From NCBI RefSeq assembly GCF_001571405.1, contig NZ_BCNX01000003.1, forward strand, positions 248,001-312,000: a DNA stretch of 64,000 nucleotides. Reading direction: 5' to 3'. Of this stretch, positions 42,741-51,194 are shown piece by piece; position 1 is the stretch's first letter; each line of letters begins with the position of its first letter. The stretch comes from Methanoculleus thermophilus (lineage in GTDB: Archaea; Halobacteriota; Methanomicrobia; Methanomicrobiales; Methanoculleaceae). The translations under genes and the position numbers were made by a program. The notes under the pieces are model-generated. The model ran no database searches. It saw nothing but the letters and a program-made list of their open reading frames with translations, and was not told the DNA's origin.

Positions 42741-43289
42741 CTAGATGAGACCGAGATCGCTACGGACCTCTGCGAGCCCGGCTATCGCGAGGCGGTAGAA
42801 CGTCTCCAGGTCCATGAGCGACTCGATCATCCGGATTCGTTCTCGCTCGCATCCGGCGGCAAACGACTTCTCCTTGAACTTCTTCTTCACCGTCCGTGGG
42901 GTGACCTCATCGATGGCGCCGCCCTTCACCAGGGCGCAGGCGATGATCAGGCCTGAAGCGCTGTCGGCCGCCTGAAGCGCGAGCTCGACCTGGCTCTCGT
43001 AGTCAGAGGTGAGCATATGGTTGTGGCGCCGGACGATCTCGGCGATACTCTCCGGGACGCCGTTCTCGATGAGGATCCGGGCGCCCTCGATACCATGCCG
43101 GTCCATATCGCCGCCGACGAGGTCGTAGTCGATGTCGTGCAGAAGACCGACGATCTCCCACGTCGCGGCATCCTCGCCGAGGTGCTCTGCGACCTTTCGC
43201 ATGATCGCCGCCGTGGCATGGCTGTGTACGATATGCGACGGCGACGTTACGTAACGCTCGAGCAGGGCCTGTGCCTCGTCTCTCTTCAT
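42741..43289 (-). CDS. HD-domain phosphohydrolase
   Basis: A 182-residue HDIG/HD protein. The metal site is visible as HSHATAAIM (H), GLLHDIDYDL (the HD pair), HGIEGARIL and a later RRHNHML/AADSASGL (Asp). This small class is found in many archaea as a predicted nucleotide or phosphate-ester hydrolase. The substrate is unknown. The start is ATG 43289. It ends 40 bp before the ThiN gene start and may head the minus-strand operon. Confidence 0.85.
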   Translation of the reverse strand: MKRDEAQALLERYVTSPSHIVHSHATAAIMRKVAEHLGEDAATWEIVGLLHDIDYDLVGGDMDRHGIEGARILIENGVPESIAEIVRRHNHMLTSDYESQVELALQAADSASGLIIACALVKGGAIDEVTPRTVKKKFKEKSFAAGCERERIRMIESLMDLETFYRLAIAGLAEVRSDLGLI

Positions 43290-43399
43290 GCGGGAAGGGT
43301 TGTCAATCGCAGGGTATAAGGTTGTGGCCTTCTGCACTGGCCCGGGCACGAGATGGGGGATAGATAGAGATATACCTCCCGATATCCCATCTTCAGTAC

Positions 43400-43582
43400 A
43401 TGAATCTACGGGTCCTTGAGGTGCTTGCCGCGTTCGGGTGTCTTGCACTCTTTATCCTGCTGCTGGTAGTGCTGCCCGGGCTGATGGTGGGGATGGAGGG
43501 GTTGTCGTATATCATCGCGCTGATCGTCTTCATCGCCGTCCTTAGCACTGCAGGCTATATGATCGATAAGGTGGCCGCCTGA
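43400..43582 (+). CDS. Small membrane protein
   Basis: A 60-residue protein with two hydrophobic helices (VLAAFGCLALFILLLVVLPG and LSYIIALIVFIAVLSTAGYM) joined by a short loop, and almost no soluble part. It is divergent from the HD gene. No family is recognised. The TATA-like AGATATACC near 43371 is about 25 nt upstream, giving a nearly leaderless mRNA. Confidence 0.6.
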   Translation: MNLRVLEVLAAFGCLALFILLLVVLPGLMVGMEGLSYIIALIVFIAVLSTAGYMIDKVAA

Positions 43583-43939
43583 GCGGCTCCACACAATTTT
43601 ATCCGTGCTTTCTTTCCGCATCGGAGTGCCTTTTGGGGCGTAAAGATCGTCGTGGTGGCGATACGGTTTTTTTATGCTGAATCGAGAAGGCTGTCATGAC
43701 CCGTCTGCCGTTCGTCGCACCGACCTGCACTCTTAGAGTCTTCGAACTCCTTCCCCGAGGATAAGCCGCACCTTGGGGTTTTACGATCTATGGGTGATGG
43801 ATGGAAGATCTGCCGCTCTTTTCGTGCGGCAACAACTATCCGAACGGCTACCCTGGTTGTTCAGCGGGTAAAAGGGAGGAGCGGTGCAGGTTTCGCTCCA
43901 CCGGGCTACAGGATCATCATCGATGGTGGGGCGCCGGGG
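43583..43939. other. Intergenic region, no gene recognised
   Basis: About 360 bp between two convergent genes. A T7 run near 43666-43672 could end plus-strand transcription from the small membrane protein. A short frame of 22 codons starts at about 43696 without a strong ribosome site. AACAAC/GTTGTT near 43830-43862 form a weak inverted repeat. I see no RNA gene. Confidence 0.3.
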
Positions 43940-44623
43940 TCATTCCAGCGGCGCGCCCACGTAGGTCTCCGGCACCTGGATCTTTATGCTGTAAGAGTCG
44001 ATGCACCGGGTATTGATGACGAAGTAGTAGTCGCGGTTCCCCTCGTAGAATGTGTTCACCCACTGTTTTTCCCGAAGATCCGGCTCGCCCTTCGTCCCGA
44101 GGAAGTCGGCGAAGTTGAGCGTGACGATCCTGACGAATCGGTTCGGGTCCTGTGCGTCCATGACCTGGCAGTTGAAGAAGGGGATCTCGTCGTTTGAGGT
44201 CGTGATATCGGAGTAGTCGAGCCGCCACATCGGGGACGGGATGCGGACAACCCCGGTCGTCCCCGATCCCTTGCCGTCGATCGTCGCGTAGGTCACCCAC
44301 CGGGTGATGCCGGGCGCGGCCCCGGGCGGCGGGGTGGTCAGATTCTGATGGATCGTCTTCCCAGTCGGGATCTGATAGGTCGCGGGGTCGACAAACCCGA
44401 TATTCTGCGGCTTCCCGTCCCAGGTTGGGACCGGGGTTGGGGTCGGCACCGTGGTCGCGGGGGGCACCGTGGGCGTCCACACCGGAGTGATGGTCGGTTC
44501 AGGATCTCTGGCGCCCCATGGTCCCGGGCCCTCACCGTTCATCGCTGGTTTGATCACCAGGGCTATCACGAGAACCACTGCGATAGCCAGAACAACATAC
44601 ATAAAATCTTTTTTTTCTGTCAT
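43940..44623 (-). CDS. Membrane-anchored extracytoplasmic protein near the archaellin genes
   Basis: A 227-residue protein. Residues 8-26 form a membrane anchor (MYVVLAIAVVLVIALVI), followed by a Pro/Thr-rich stalk (TPTVPPATTVPTPTPVPTW) and a C-terminal beta domain of about 150 residues (RWVTYATIDGKGSGTTGVVR and FFNCQVMDAQ). Two cysteines in the domain may form a disulfide. The start ATG 44623 has GGAG about 9 nt upstream. It is read away from the archaellin operon across a palindrome-rich regulatory region. Function is unknown. Confidence 0.7.
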   Translation of the reverse strand: MTEKKDFMYVVLAIAVVLVIALVIKPAMNGEGPGPWGARDPEPTITPVWTPTVPPATTVPTPTPVPTWDGKPQNIGFVDPATYQIPTGKTIHQNLTTPPPGAAPGITRWVTYATIDGKGSGTTGVVRIPSPMWRLDYSDITTSNDEIPFFNCQVMDAQDPNRFVRIVTLNFADFLGTKGEPDLREKQWVNTFYEGNRDYYFVINTRCIDSYSIKIQVPETYVGAPLE

Positions 44624-44686
44624 ACTCTGCTCCTGCTTTGTTATTGGTTTAACTCCATTTTTTCGGCCCCGCCCGGCCATCCGCCA

Positions 44687-44755
44687 GCACATATCGATAT
44701 GTGCGAGGCAAAATTCCGCGCGGAAATAATATTTCCACAAATGCGCTGATTTGTG
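44687..44755. promoter_or_regulatory. Cluster of three palindromes between divergent genes
   Basis: Within 70 bp lie GCACATATCGATATGTGC (44687-44704, perfect 18-bp palindrome), TTCCGCGCGGAA (44714-44725) and CACAAAT-gcgctg-ATTTGTG (44736-44755). They lie upstream of the membrane-anchored gene at 43940 and about 230 bp before archaellin. Palindromes of different sequence in series suggest sites for more than one dimeric regulator. Confidence 0.55.
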
Positions 44756-44867
44756 AACCTATTTTTCTTATCCATTAGTTTTGCACTTCCGGCTAAAAAT
44801 ACTTGCCTCTTGGCTCTTGGAGCCAGCAAACCCTTGGTTACATCTATCTATTAATTGAATAACTCCG

Positions 44868-44911
44868 TATAAAACCCCTAGCAAATTGAATAAATTTTTA
44901 TAGGGGTTTAT
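44868..44911 (+). promoter_or_regulatory. Archaellin promoter region with flanking inverted repeat
   Basis: AAACCCCTA (44872-44880) and its inverse TAGGGGTTT (44901-44909) flank an AT-rich core (ATTGAATAAATTTTTATAG) containing a TATA-like TTTTTATA at 44895-44902. That predicts a start near 44925 and a 60-nt leader with GGAGG before ATG 44986. The repeat overlapping the TATA region looks like an operator that would block transcription-factor access. Confidence 0.55.
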
Positions 44912-44985
44912 GCATATACTCCAAAGAACCGTATCGGTTCGGGTGAGTCACTCCCCCGGACCTCGGTAAATGGAGGAAACGCTTT

Positions 44986-45564
44986 ATGATTAAAATGGTG
45001 AGAAACGAAGACGCATTCACCGGTCTCGAGGCCGCGATCGTCCTGATCGCGTTCATCGTCGTGGCTGCAGTCTTCTCGTACGTAATGCTCGGTGCTGGGT
45101 TCTTCGCGACCGGCGAGGCGCAGAGGAGCGTCCAGACGGGTGTAGCACAGGCGAGCTCGAACCTCGAGCTGTCCGGACCGGTCATCGTGGCGGCATCAAA
45201 CACGGATGACGAAGTGGCAGAGATCAGCTTCTTCCTGCGGCTTGCTGCCGGTGGAGCATCGGTGGACATGAAGAAGGTCACCTTCACCGTCTCGACGAAA
45301 GACGAGATGAAGACCTACGGCTACACGGATGTTACGCCTACGTGGTACGCAAACGGAGCGGAGCAAAGTACAACTGATCAGAACAACATGCTTGAGAAAT
45401 TCGAGCTTGTGAAGATCACGATCCCGGTCGATGATTTGACCAACGCAATCGGACGGAACGAGCGGTTCACCGTTGAGGTCAAGCCCGATATCGGTGCGGC
45501 ACTTCCGATCAACCGGGTAGCGCCGCCGGACCTGGTAAAGGGCAATAACTACGAGGTTTACTGA
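44986..45564 (+). CDS. arlB1: Archaellin ArlB1 (flagellin)
   Basis: A 192-residue preprotein for the archaellum filament. The short charged leader ends EDAFTG before the hydrophobic LEAAIVLIAFIVVAAVFSYVM, so the preflagellin peptidase should cut after the glycine. The remaining beta domain has no N-x-S/T sequon, unusual for methanogen archaellins. A GGAGG site precedes ATG 44986. The second copy follows after 10 bp with nearly identical first 50 residues. Confidence 0.94.
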   Translation: MIKMVRNEDAFTGLEAAIVLIAFIVVAAVFSYVMLGAGFFATGEAQRSVQTGVAQASSNLELSGPVIVAASNTDDEVAEISFFLRLAAGGASVDMKKVTFTVSTKDEMKTYGYTDVTPTWYANGAEQSTTDQNNMLEKFELVKITIPVDDLTNAIGRNERFTVEVKPDIGAALPINRVAPPDLVKGNNYEVY

Positions 45565-45574
45565 GGTGAGTGAT

Positions 45575-46186
45575 ATGATGAAACTGTTCAAGAATGAGGA
45601 TGCATTCACCGGCCTTGAGGCAGCGATCGTCCTGATCGCGTTCGTCGTCGTGGCCGCGGTCTTCTCGTACGTGATGCTCGGCGCCGGGTTCTACGCGACC
45701 CAGGAGGCGCAGCGGACCGTTCACACCGGGTCGCAGCAGGCCAGTTCCAGCATGGAGATCATCGGCAACGTCTATGGTCATGCTCAGGGTACAGGCACAG
45801 CAGCTTACCTTGACTACATCGAGTTCACGGTCGGAAACACTGCAGGCGGTTCGCCGATTGATATCACCCAGACGCTGGTGACCTATGTCTGCGGCGAGAA
45901 GTCGGACGTTATACCGTATGACACTACCGGATCCATTGTGGAGGACACTGGAACTGGAGTGATCGATAGCGGTAAATGGGGCGTCAACAAGACATACAAC
46001 GATGTCGGCGGCACTAGAAACAAACTCCTCGAACCCGGTGAGCAGTTTGTCCTGAGGGTTTACTTCCCGGACCAGCAGTTGAGGGCTGACACCCGGTTCT
46101 CCGTGAACCTGCAGCCGGCTATCGGAGCGGCCTACCCGATCAAGAAGACCGTTCCGGCAACCCTTTACCCGATGAACGTCCTCTAA
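45575..46186 (+). CDS. arlB2: Archaellin ArlB2 (flagellin)
   Basis: A 203-residue archaellin. The leader and hydrophobic core (FTGLEAAIVLIAFVVVAAVF) closely match ArlB1, while the surface domain is longer and differs. One N-K-T sequon lies in GVNKTYND. ATG 45575 has GAGGTGA upstream; a GTG three codons earlier is also possible. The gene ends in a T7 run about 20 bp later. Whether it forms the main filament or a minor part cannot be told. Confidence 0.94.
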   Translation: MMKLFKNEDAFTGLEAAIVLIAFVVVAAVFSYVMLGAGFYATQEAQRTVHTGSQQASSSMEIIGNVYGHAQGTGTAAYLDYIEFTVGNTAGGSPIDITQTLVTYVCGEKSDVIPYDTTGSIVEDTGTGVIDSGKWGVNKTYNDVGGTRNKLLEPGEQFVLRVYFPDQQLRADTRFSVNLQPAIGAAYPIKKTVPATLYPMNVL

Positions 46187-46866
46187 ATGTGAGGACCAAC
46201 ACTCACTTTTTTTATAGGAGTCCGTCCCGGCGATTCCAGCGTATTGATGATTCTGTTCGGTTGGTTATATGCCGTTCAGATAATGTCTCCCTGCATTCAT
46301 GCGTTCTTAAGGGTTGTCAGCATTCACAAATCGCCCATCTGCTCTCACCAGGTATTCCATCCCCTTGGAATCGACCGATGATGTCGCGGGCATCATCGCT
46401 TTATGCGAGAGCGCGTTGCGTCTGCATCCTCAAGAGAGGTAGTATTGCGACTCTGTTAATATCTGCCCGGTTCGTGCGTGTATCACCATGAACGGTAGCC
46501 CTCTCACATTCAGCAAGGCAGAGTCCATACGCCCTTGCTTGTAGTCCCCACCTGGGAACCTTCGGCCACTCCAAACTTCGTTTTAGACGGCTCTTCGCGT
46601 CTCCATGCAGATGAGGGATATGGGTATCCATTATGGGAGAGTTGAAGGATGTCTCCCTCTGTTTGGCCCCACCCGAACCGACGATACCCGGCTGATGGCC
46701 GTGGGTAGGCTATGACTGATCAGAGGGCTGGAGCACCTGACGTGGAGGTTTGACACATCCTGGCTAATGGGGGGCACGCAAGAGTTGAACGCTGCCCGAT
46801 ATTTATCTTAAAATAGCAGGGGGTTTGGAAAAACCCGATGTCATGGGGAGATCCTCTCGCCGCCCC
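46187..46866. other. Intergenic region after the archaellins, T-run terminator included
   Basis: A T7 run at 46207-46213 shortly after the arlB2 stop should end transcription. The remaining about 650 bp carry open frames on both strands (for example 46401-46631 minus) but no domain or ribosome site I trust. The convergent gene at 46867 ends here. Composition remains GC-rich until about 46790, so a decayed gene cannot be excluded. Confidence 0.35.
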
Positions 46867-48789
46867 TCAGGGAGGAGTAATCCCGTTTACCCCGATACAG
46901 TGTTCATACAGCGTCTCAACGACCGGGATCCAGAGCGGGTAGCCGTTGAACTTCGCCACCGAGTACAGGAAGACCATCATCATCTGCCACCCGAACGGGA
47001 CGGCGACGAGGAGGAGCAGGGCCGCCGTGACCCATCTTTGCGATATGCCAAACCGCTCCCTTGCCGCGATGAGGATGAGGGTGGCTGCGAGCAGCACGGA
47101 CGTGATCTGGGTGAAGAACTGCGTGTAGCCGGCGTACCTGCCTCCGTAGGGCTGGATGAGCATCATGGCGAGAAGGAGCGCCGGGGCGGAGATTGCAATA
47201 ACGGCCGTTAGCGATAGCATCAGCCGTTTCGAGTTGATGGCGCCGTTCAGGCGCCGTATGCCATACACCCCGAGCAGCCCCGCCGGGAGGTAGAGGGGGG
47301 AGAGGTATCGGATGTCCGGAACGATACCGTGGCTGGTGCTCAACATCGGGAGGCTCCGGGCATACGCGACCCAGATTGCACAGGCCGCAACAAAGAGAAA
47401 GATCATGACCGGGAGGTTAGGGGACCGCTCACCCTTCCGGTAATCCAGATAGAGCACCGGGATAAGTATAACCGCGAGGACGATCAGCGGCGAGACCGCG
47501 ACGAGGCTCATGTTCCCGGATTCGGGGGCAAAGAGTATGCCGAAGATGTCGCCGGGCAGGGTCGACCACGACGACGTGAACTGGGTTGTGACCATCGAGA
47601 GGAAACTTGAGACACCGTCTGACGGCGCCGGAACCGCCTGGACGACATCCCCGATCGTATCAGTGGAACCGATGAATGCACCGCCGGACTCAGCACCCCA
47701 GGCCCCGCTCTGGTAGACGTAGAACGAGGGCACGAGGGGATTTCCTGTCACGCAGATGTTATTGATGAAGAGCGGTATGGCCCCTGCAAGTGTGGCAAGG
47801 GGCATGCAGAGCACCTTCACCGTCTCCTTTACCGGCCGGCGCAGGAGGCCGCGGGAGATCTGGAGTCCGACGAAGTAGAGCACGGCGAAGATAAAGACTG
47901 CAAGTCCGACCTCCGGCCGCGCCCAGGCGAGCAATCCGATGAAGGCAAACCCGAGAGCAGCATCCCGGAGGGCCCCGTGCCGGATGTAGCGCACCAGGAA
48001 GAGGATGACCGCTGCCGTCATTGCCGCCACGAGCATGTGGTCCTTCGCGTTCGAGGCCCAGAAGATGTATGATGAGCATGAAACGCAGGCAATCGTCCCG
48101 AAGAGCGAGAACCAGGTATCCTCAAAGATGATCCGGCAGGTGAGGTAGGCCATCACCGCGAGTGCAGCAAAGAGGAGATGGTTCGTGAAGACCACCGCTG
48201 CAGCCTCAACGGGTGCGTCCGGTGCAGTGAACGGCCAGGGATAGTAAAAGACCAGGTTTGCAAGGAATCCGGCGAATGCGGCGCCGACGACGAGCCAGGT
48301 CCACCGGACCCCGCGCCATCGGGCATACTGCGGTCGGTATACGTCGACCAGCACCGCCATTGCGATGGGAAGAAGCGACCAGAGGAATATGACGGCCAGC
48401 CTGAACTGGTCGCCGAAGAGCCCGAAGAACCAGAGCGCGGGAAGCGAGAGGACGGGGAGCATCATTGTGTAGCCGAGGAGGTTATGGTGGGACTGCATGT
48501 AAGGTCCCGGCGTCCCGTTCAGGAATGTGCCGTACTTTCCCTCGTTCACGATGATCTGGTGCCCCTCACCGAGCTGATGGAGCTGGTTGACTGTGATCCA
48601 CTCGTCATTCAGGAAGAGCGCCGGGTTTGAGAACGTCATGGCAAAGAAGAGCGCAAAGAGGAAGATGAGCACCGATATAAGATTCCTATTCAGGAAACAG
48701 GATATCGGACCCTGCTCTGGAGGACTTTGATTGTTACTCTCCTGACCCTGCTGAATCTCTTTTATTGACTTCTGTCGTTTTGGACTCAT
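46867..48789 (-). CDS. Polytopic membrane protein, GT-C/PMT-like glycosyltransferase candidate
   Basis: A 640-residue protein with about 11-13 transmembrane helices after a charged cytoplasmic N-terminus. The first extracytoplasmic loop contains PALFLNDEWITVNQL, with the Asp-Glu pair that is the usual catalytic site of GT-C enzymes (families 39/83) using lipid-linked sugars. It is antisense between arlB2 and arlCDE, so it may decorate archaellins or the S-layer. That link is positional inference. The soluble C-terminal domain is small. An uncharacterised polyprenol transporter is the main alternative. Confidence 0.65.
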   Translation of the reverse strand: MSPKRQKSIKEIQQGQESNNQSPPEQGPISCFLNRNLISVLIFLFALFFAMTFSNPALFLNDEWITVNQLHQLGEGHQIIVNEGKYGTFLNGTPGPYMQSHHNLLGYTMMLPVLSLPALWFFGLFGDQFRLAVIFLWSLLPIAMAVLVDVYRPQYARWRGVRWTWLVVGAAFAGFLANLVFYYPWPFTAPDAPVEAAAVVFTNHLLFAALAVMAYLTCRIIFEDTWFSLFGTIACVSCSSYIFWASNAKDHMLVAAMTAAVILFLVRYIRHGALRDAALGFAFIGLLAWARPEVGLAVFIFAVLYFVGLQISRGLLRRPVKETVKVLCMPLATLAGAIPLFINNICVTGNPLVPSFYVYQSGAWGAESGGAFIGSTDTIGDVVQAVPAPSDGVSSFLSMVTTQFTSSWSTLPGDIFGILFAPESGNMSLVAVSPLIVLAVILIPVLYLDYRKGERSPNLPVMIFLFVAACAIWVAYARSLPMLSTSHGIVPDIRYLSPLYLPAGLLGVYGIRRLNGAINSKRLMLSLTAVIAISAPALLLAMMLIQPYGGRYAGYTQFFTQITSVLLAATLILIAARERFGISQRWVTAALLLLVAVPFGWQMMMVFLYSVAKFNGYPLWIPVVETLYEHCIGVNGITPP

Positions 48790-49423
48790 TGTAACCGCCC
48801 GGATAATGCATACGAGGAGTTAATCTATTGTTTAGTACCTTAGAGTCCGTTAATTTTAATATCTTCGTAAGTATTCTCTGTTCCAAATTCGAAATGTATA
48901 TTATCTCAAGGTGTAACATGCTGGATTCAGCCTCTCCCAAAACTCTGGCACCGCTGGAGTCCACCCCGGTCGTCGAGCGACCCGGGGTGAGGGAGACTCC
49001 TGTTCTTGATGCCCGGCCATATCCTTTCGCCATGCTGGCATCAAAATTACCATGCCCGATTGAGCGAACATTTTTCATCGATTGGATGCCATATGCACTG
49101 CATCTTCAAACGGTGTGATTTCTGCCGGCCCCGGGGAGGCAAGAAGCGAACCATTGCGCGTCGTCAACTGCTCCTGGTTGCGGATGGGCGCCAGACCCGG
49201 GAGGCCGGCTTCAGGTTCAACAAGAACCAAAAAAGATTCGTATCCATTCATCTCGTGGAGATCCTTGAGAGACTGTGGCCAGACCTCCCTTTGTATTGCC
49301 ATTTTCGTGACGCTTTAACAGCAACAGGCTCTACAGAACAAACGGAAGATGCAAAAGAGCCAGGAAATCGTCTCTCGATATAAGAAAATCTTATATAGTA
49401 TAACATAGATATAATCTGATACT
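48790..49423. other. Upstream region of arlCDE with a strong hairpin
   Basis: About 630 bp. The first 120 bp are AT-rich and probably hold the promoter of the membrane protein on the minus strand. CACCCCGG (48962-48969) pairs with CCGGGGTG (48982-48989) in a stable stem-loop. Plus-strand frames 48828-49118 and 49006-49383 look coding-like in length but lack a domain, and may be decayed genes. A TATA box lies near the end. Confidence 0.35.
49390..49397 (+). promoter_or_regulatory. TATA box of the arlCDE-che operon
   Basis: CTTATATA about 27-34 nt before ATG 49424, with no ribosome site between, gives a leaderless transcript that would start the long operon running to about 63.2 kb. Confidence 0.6.
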
Positions 49424-49915
49424 ATGGTGGGGGTAGATCAGGCTCAGATTGATAAGATACTCTCCGGCGCCTCCTCGGAGGATCCGGAAGCCCGCCTTGA
49501 CAACGTCGAGAGGGAACTGGATTTCGTCAAGACCTCGATCAAACGGCTGCTCATCGACCTGAGGGAGCGGATGAACGATCTGGACAACCCGTTCACGAGT
49601 GCTGCCGCATCATACTCCATGAACCGGTTTGGACTATCGGATGCCTCCAGTGATGCCGAGGATGAGGATTCATTACAGGACGATACAACCGAGGATATGG
49701 CCGGTAAGGAGGTTGACTCTGGAGAGCAAACTCCTGGTCTGGATGATGACCTCTTCCCGGCGGATCTTGTGACAACATCTCTCCCCGGAGGCAGCACTGC
49801 CCTTTCTTTGCAGCAGAAGCCTGCAGGAAAACTCAAACTCCAGAAGGTCCACCGGCTCTTTGCCTGGGTGCGCCAGGGCTGCAGCAAATACGGCATGAAC
49901 ACATGTCGATCATGA
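49424..49915 (+). CDS. arlCDE: Archaellum protein ArlCDE, N-terminal part (frame interrupted)
   Basis: A 163-codon frame. Residues 20-50 (ARLDNVERELDFVKTSIKRLLIDLRERMNDL) resemble the coiled coil of ArlC. An acidic linker follows, then from about residue 135 the ArlD/E domain starts (KLQKVHRLFAWVRQGCSKYG). The frame then stops at TGA 49913-49915 after a few unrelated codons (CRS), while the remainder of the ArlD/E domain continues in the frame that begins at 49903. Inserting one base near 49895-49905 would join them, so this is a true mutation, a sequence error or programmed recoding. ArlC/D/E form the cytosolic ring linking the archaellum motor to chemotaxis signals. Confidence 0.7.
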   Translation: MVGVDQAQIDKILSGASSEDPEARLDNVERELDFVKTSIKRLLIDLRERMNDLDNPFTSAAASYSMNRFGLSDASSDAEDEDSLQDDTTEDMAGKEVDSGEQTPGLDDDLFPADLVTTSLPGGSTALSLQQKPAGKLKLQKVHRLFAWVRQGCSKYGMNTCRS

Positions 49916-50208
49916 TCGACGCCTATCGGTCGATGGGCTACATTAACGAGGACATCTCCGATCAGATCAGGGAGATCATGCGGATGGTGCCCGAGACCCG
50001 GAGAGACGTGCAGGAGATCGGACCGAATGAGTTCGTCTCGGAACTCTACGTCTTGAACCGGATCCTGGATCCCGAGGATGCGACGCTGGATCGGGACATG
50101 ATCGAAGTGATGCTCTCTCACCGCCGCCAGGAGGAGTCTGGTTCTGGAACGTCCTCTCGCGAGCGGGATGTCGGCGATACCTGGATAGATCTGCTAGATA
50201 GGATATGA
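49903..50208 (+). CDS. arlCDE: Archaellum protein ArlCDE, C-terminal ArlD/E part (frame interrupted)
   Basis: A 101-codon frame completing the ArlD/E domain: IMIDAYRSMGYINEDISDQI (about residues 3-22) continues directly from FAWVRQGCSKYG in the previous frame, and VSELYVLNRILDP and EVMLSHRRQEE follow. ATG 49903 allows independent translation with no ribosome site, overlapping the first frame by 13 nt. A separate small ArlD/E protein is possible if the domain tolerates a split, but the join within one helical domain argues for a frameshift. arlG follows 3 bp later. Confidence 0.7.
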   Translation: MSIMIDAYRSMGYINEDISDQIREIMRMVPETRRDVQEIGPNEFVSELYVLNRILDPEDATLDRDMIEVMLSHRRQEESGSGTSSRERDVGDTWIDLLDRI

Positions 50209-50211
50209 TGG

Positions 50212-50706
50212 ATGTCGAGTGAAACCTTCACCACAGCGATGTTCCTCATCGCTGCCATCATCTCGGCCGGGGTTCTTATCAACGCAATCTTCCCCGTGAT
50301 ATATACCCTCTCAGGCACGATCACGTCGTCGTCCCATAATGTGGACGAGCGGTTGAGTACGGACGTGAGGATCGTCACGACGTATGCCAGTGGCGGGAAT
50401 GATACCGCCAGGGTCTGGATAAAGAACGTCGGCACGGCCCGGATCTCTGAGGGCAACATCCAGCTGGCTGATGTCTTCATAGGCACCCCGGGGAACTTTA
50501 TCCTGCTTGGCCTGGCCCCGTCGGGAACGCATACTTGGACGTACACGATTCACGAGGTGACCACGAACAACTGCTGGGATCCCGGGGAAACGCTCTGTAT
50601 CGACATAACCAGCGACAAGATCCCTAGTAAAGGAGAGGCTGTTTACTTCCAGTTTGTCCTTCCATCAGGGCTCTCCCGGTCGATCACGTTTACCGCGGGT
50701 GATTAA
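50212..50706 (+). CDS. arlG: Archaellum stator protein ArlG
   Basis: A 164-residue protein with an N-terminal membrane helix (FTTAMFLIAAIISAGVLINAIF) and a beta-sandwich (DTARVWIKNVGTARISEGNIQ; FILLGLAPSGTHTWTYTI). ArlG with ArlF forms the pseudoperiplasmic stator that binds the S-layer and anchors the archaellum motor. The homology to the archaellin fold is visible at the N-terminus, but it lacks a peptidase cleavage glycine. It is spaced 2 bp from arlF. Confidence 0.88.
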   Translation: MSSETFTTAMFLIAAIISAGVLINAIFPVIYTLSGTITSSSHNVDERLSTDVRIVTTYASGGNDTARVWIKNVGTARISEGNIQLADVFIGTPGNFILLGLAPSGTHTWTYTIHEVTTNNCWDPGETLCIDITSDKIPSKGEAVYFQFVLPSGLSRSITFTAGD

Positions 50707-50708
50707 CC

Positions 50709-51191
50709 ATGAGTGCAGGCCCCCTCGTTGCATCCGCAACGGGTATCGCCCTCCTGATCGTCACAGCCTACGTCCTGATCGGCGGCACCCTCTCCACCAC
50801 AGAGGTGATGGCCGAGGCGCAGAGCAACCTTGTCGCTTACCAGGAGGCCCGTATGCGGACGGCAATCGAGATCCAGGAGACGGTGATCGACAACCAGACC
50901 CTATACGTCAAGGTGAAGAACACCGGAAGCGAGTCTATCGTGGACTTTCCCTCCATCGACGTCTACCTCCAGGTTGAGGGCGAACCGGTCTACGTCCCCT
51001 ACGGCACCGATCTCAACCACTGGAGCAAGGTAAGCATCGAACCCGACGGTGTCCACCCGGGCCAGATCGATCCCGGCGAGACCCTGACCATCTCTATCAC
51101 ATATGCGGTAGGTGTTACTCCTCCTACATGGGTCCAGGTCGTCACTCCGAATGGCGTCACCGGTTCGGCATACATAAACTCAGGTGAATAA
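50709..51191 (+). CDS. arlF: Archaellum stator protein ArlF
   Basis: A 160-residue protein, membrane helix near the N-terminus (PLVASATGIALLIVTAYVLIGG) then a beta domain with LYVKVKNTGSESIVDFPSIDVY, ending GYTV-like strands. ArlF binds the S-layer as the cap of the ArlG filament. A gene-pair arrangement ArlG-ArlF is normal. ArlH follows after 3 bp. Confidence 0.88.
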   Translation: MSAGPLVASATGIALLIVTAYVLIGGTLSTTEVMAEAQSNLVAYQEARMRTAIEIQETVIDNQTLYVKVKNTGSESIVDFPSIDVYLQVEGEPVYVPYGTDLNHWSKVSIEPDGVHPGQIDPGETLTISITYAVGVTPPTWVQVVTPNGVTGSAYINSGE

Positions 51192-51194
51192 CAG

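Noticed and set aside
46401-46631. 76-codon minus-strand frame after the archaellins
   Set aside because: No ribosome site, no domain; retained only as a possible decayed sequence in the intergenic note.
49006-49383. 125-codon frame before arlCDE with a CxxC-like start
   Set aside because: No recognisable domain, overlapping competing frames and no ribosome site; could not be supported as a gene.
49890-49915. Programmed minus-one frameshift in arlCDE
   Set aside because: No canonical slippery heptamer is visible at the junction, so recoding is not claimed; mutation or sequence error is simpler.
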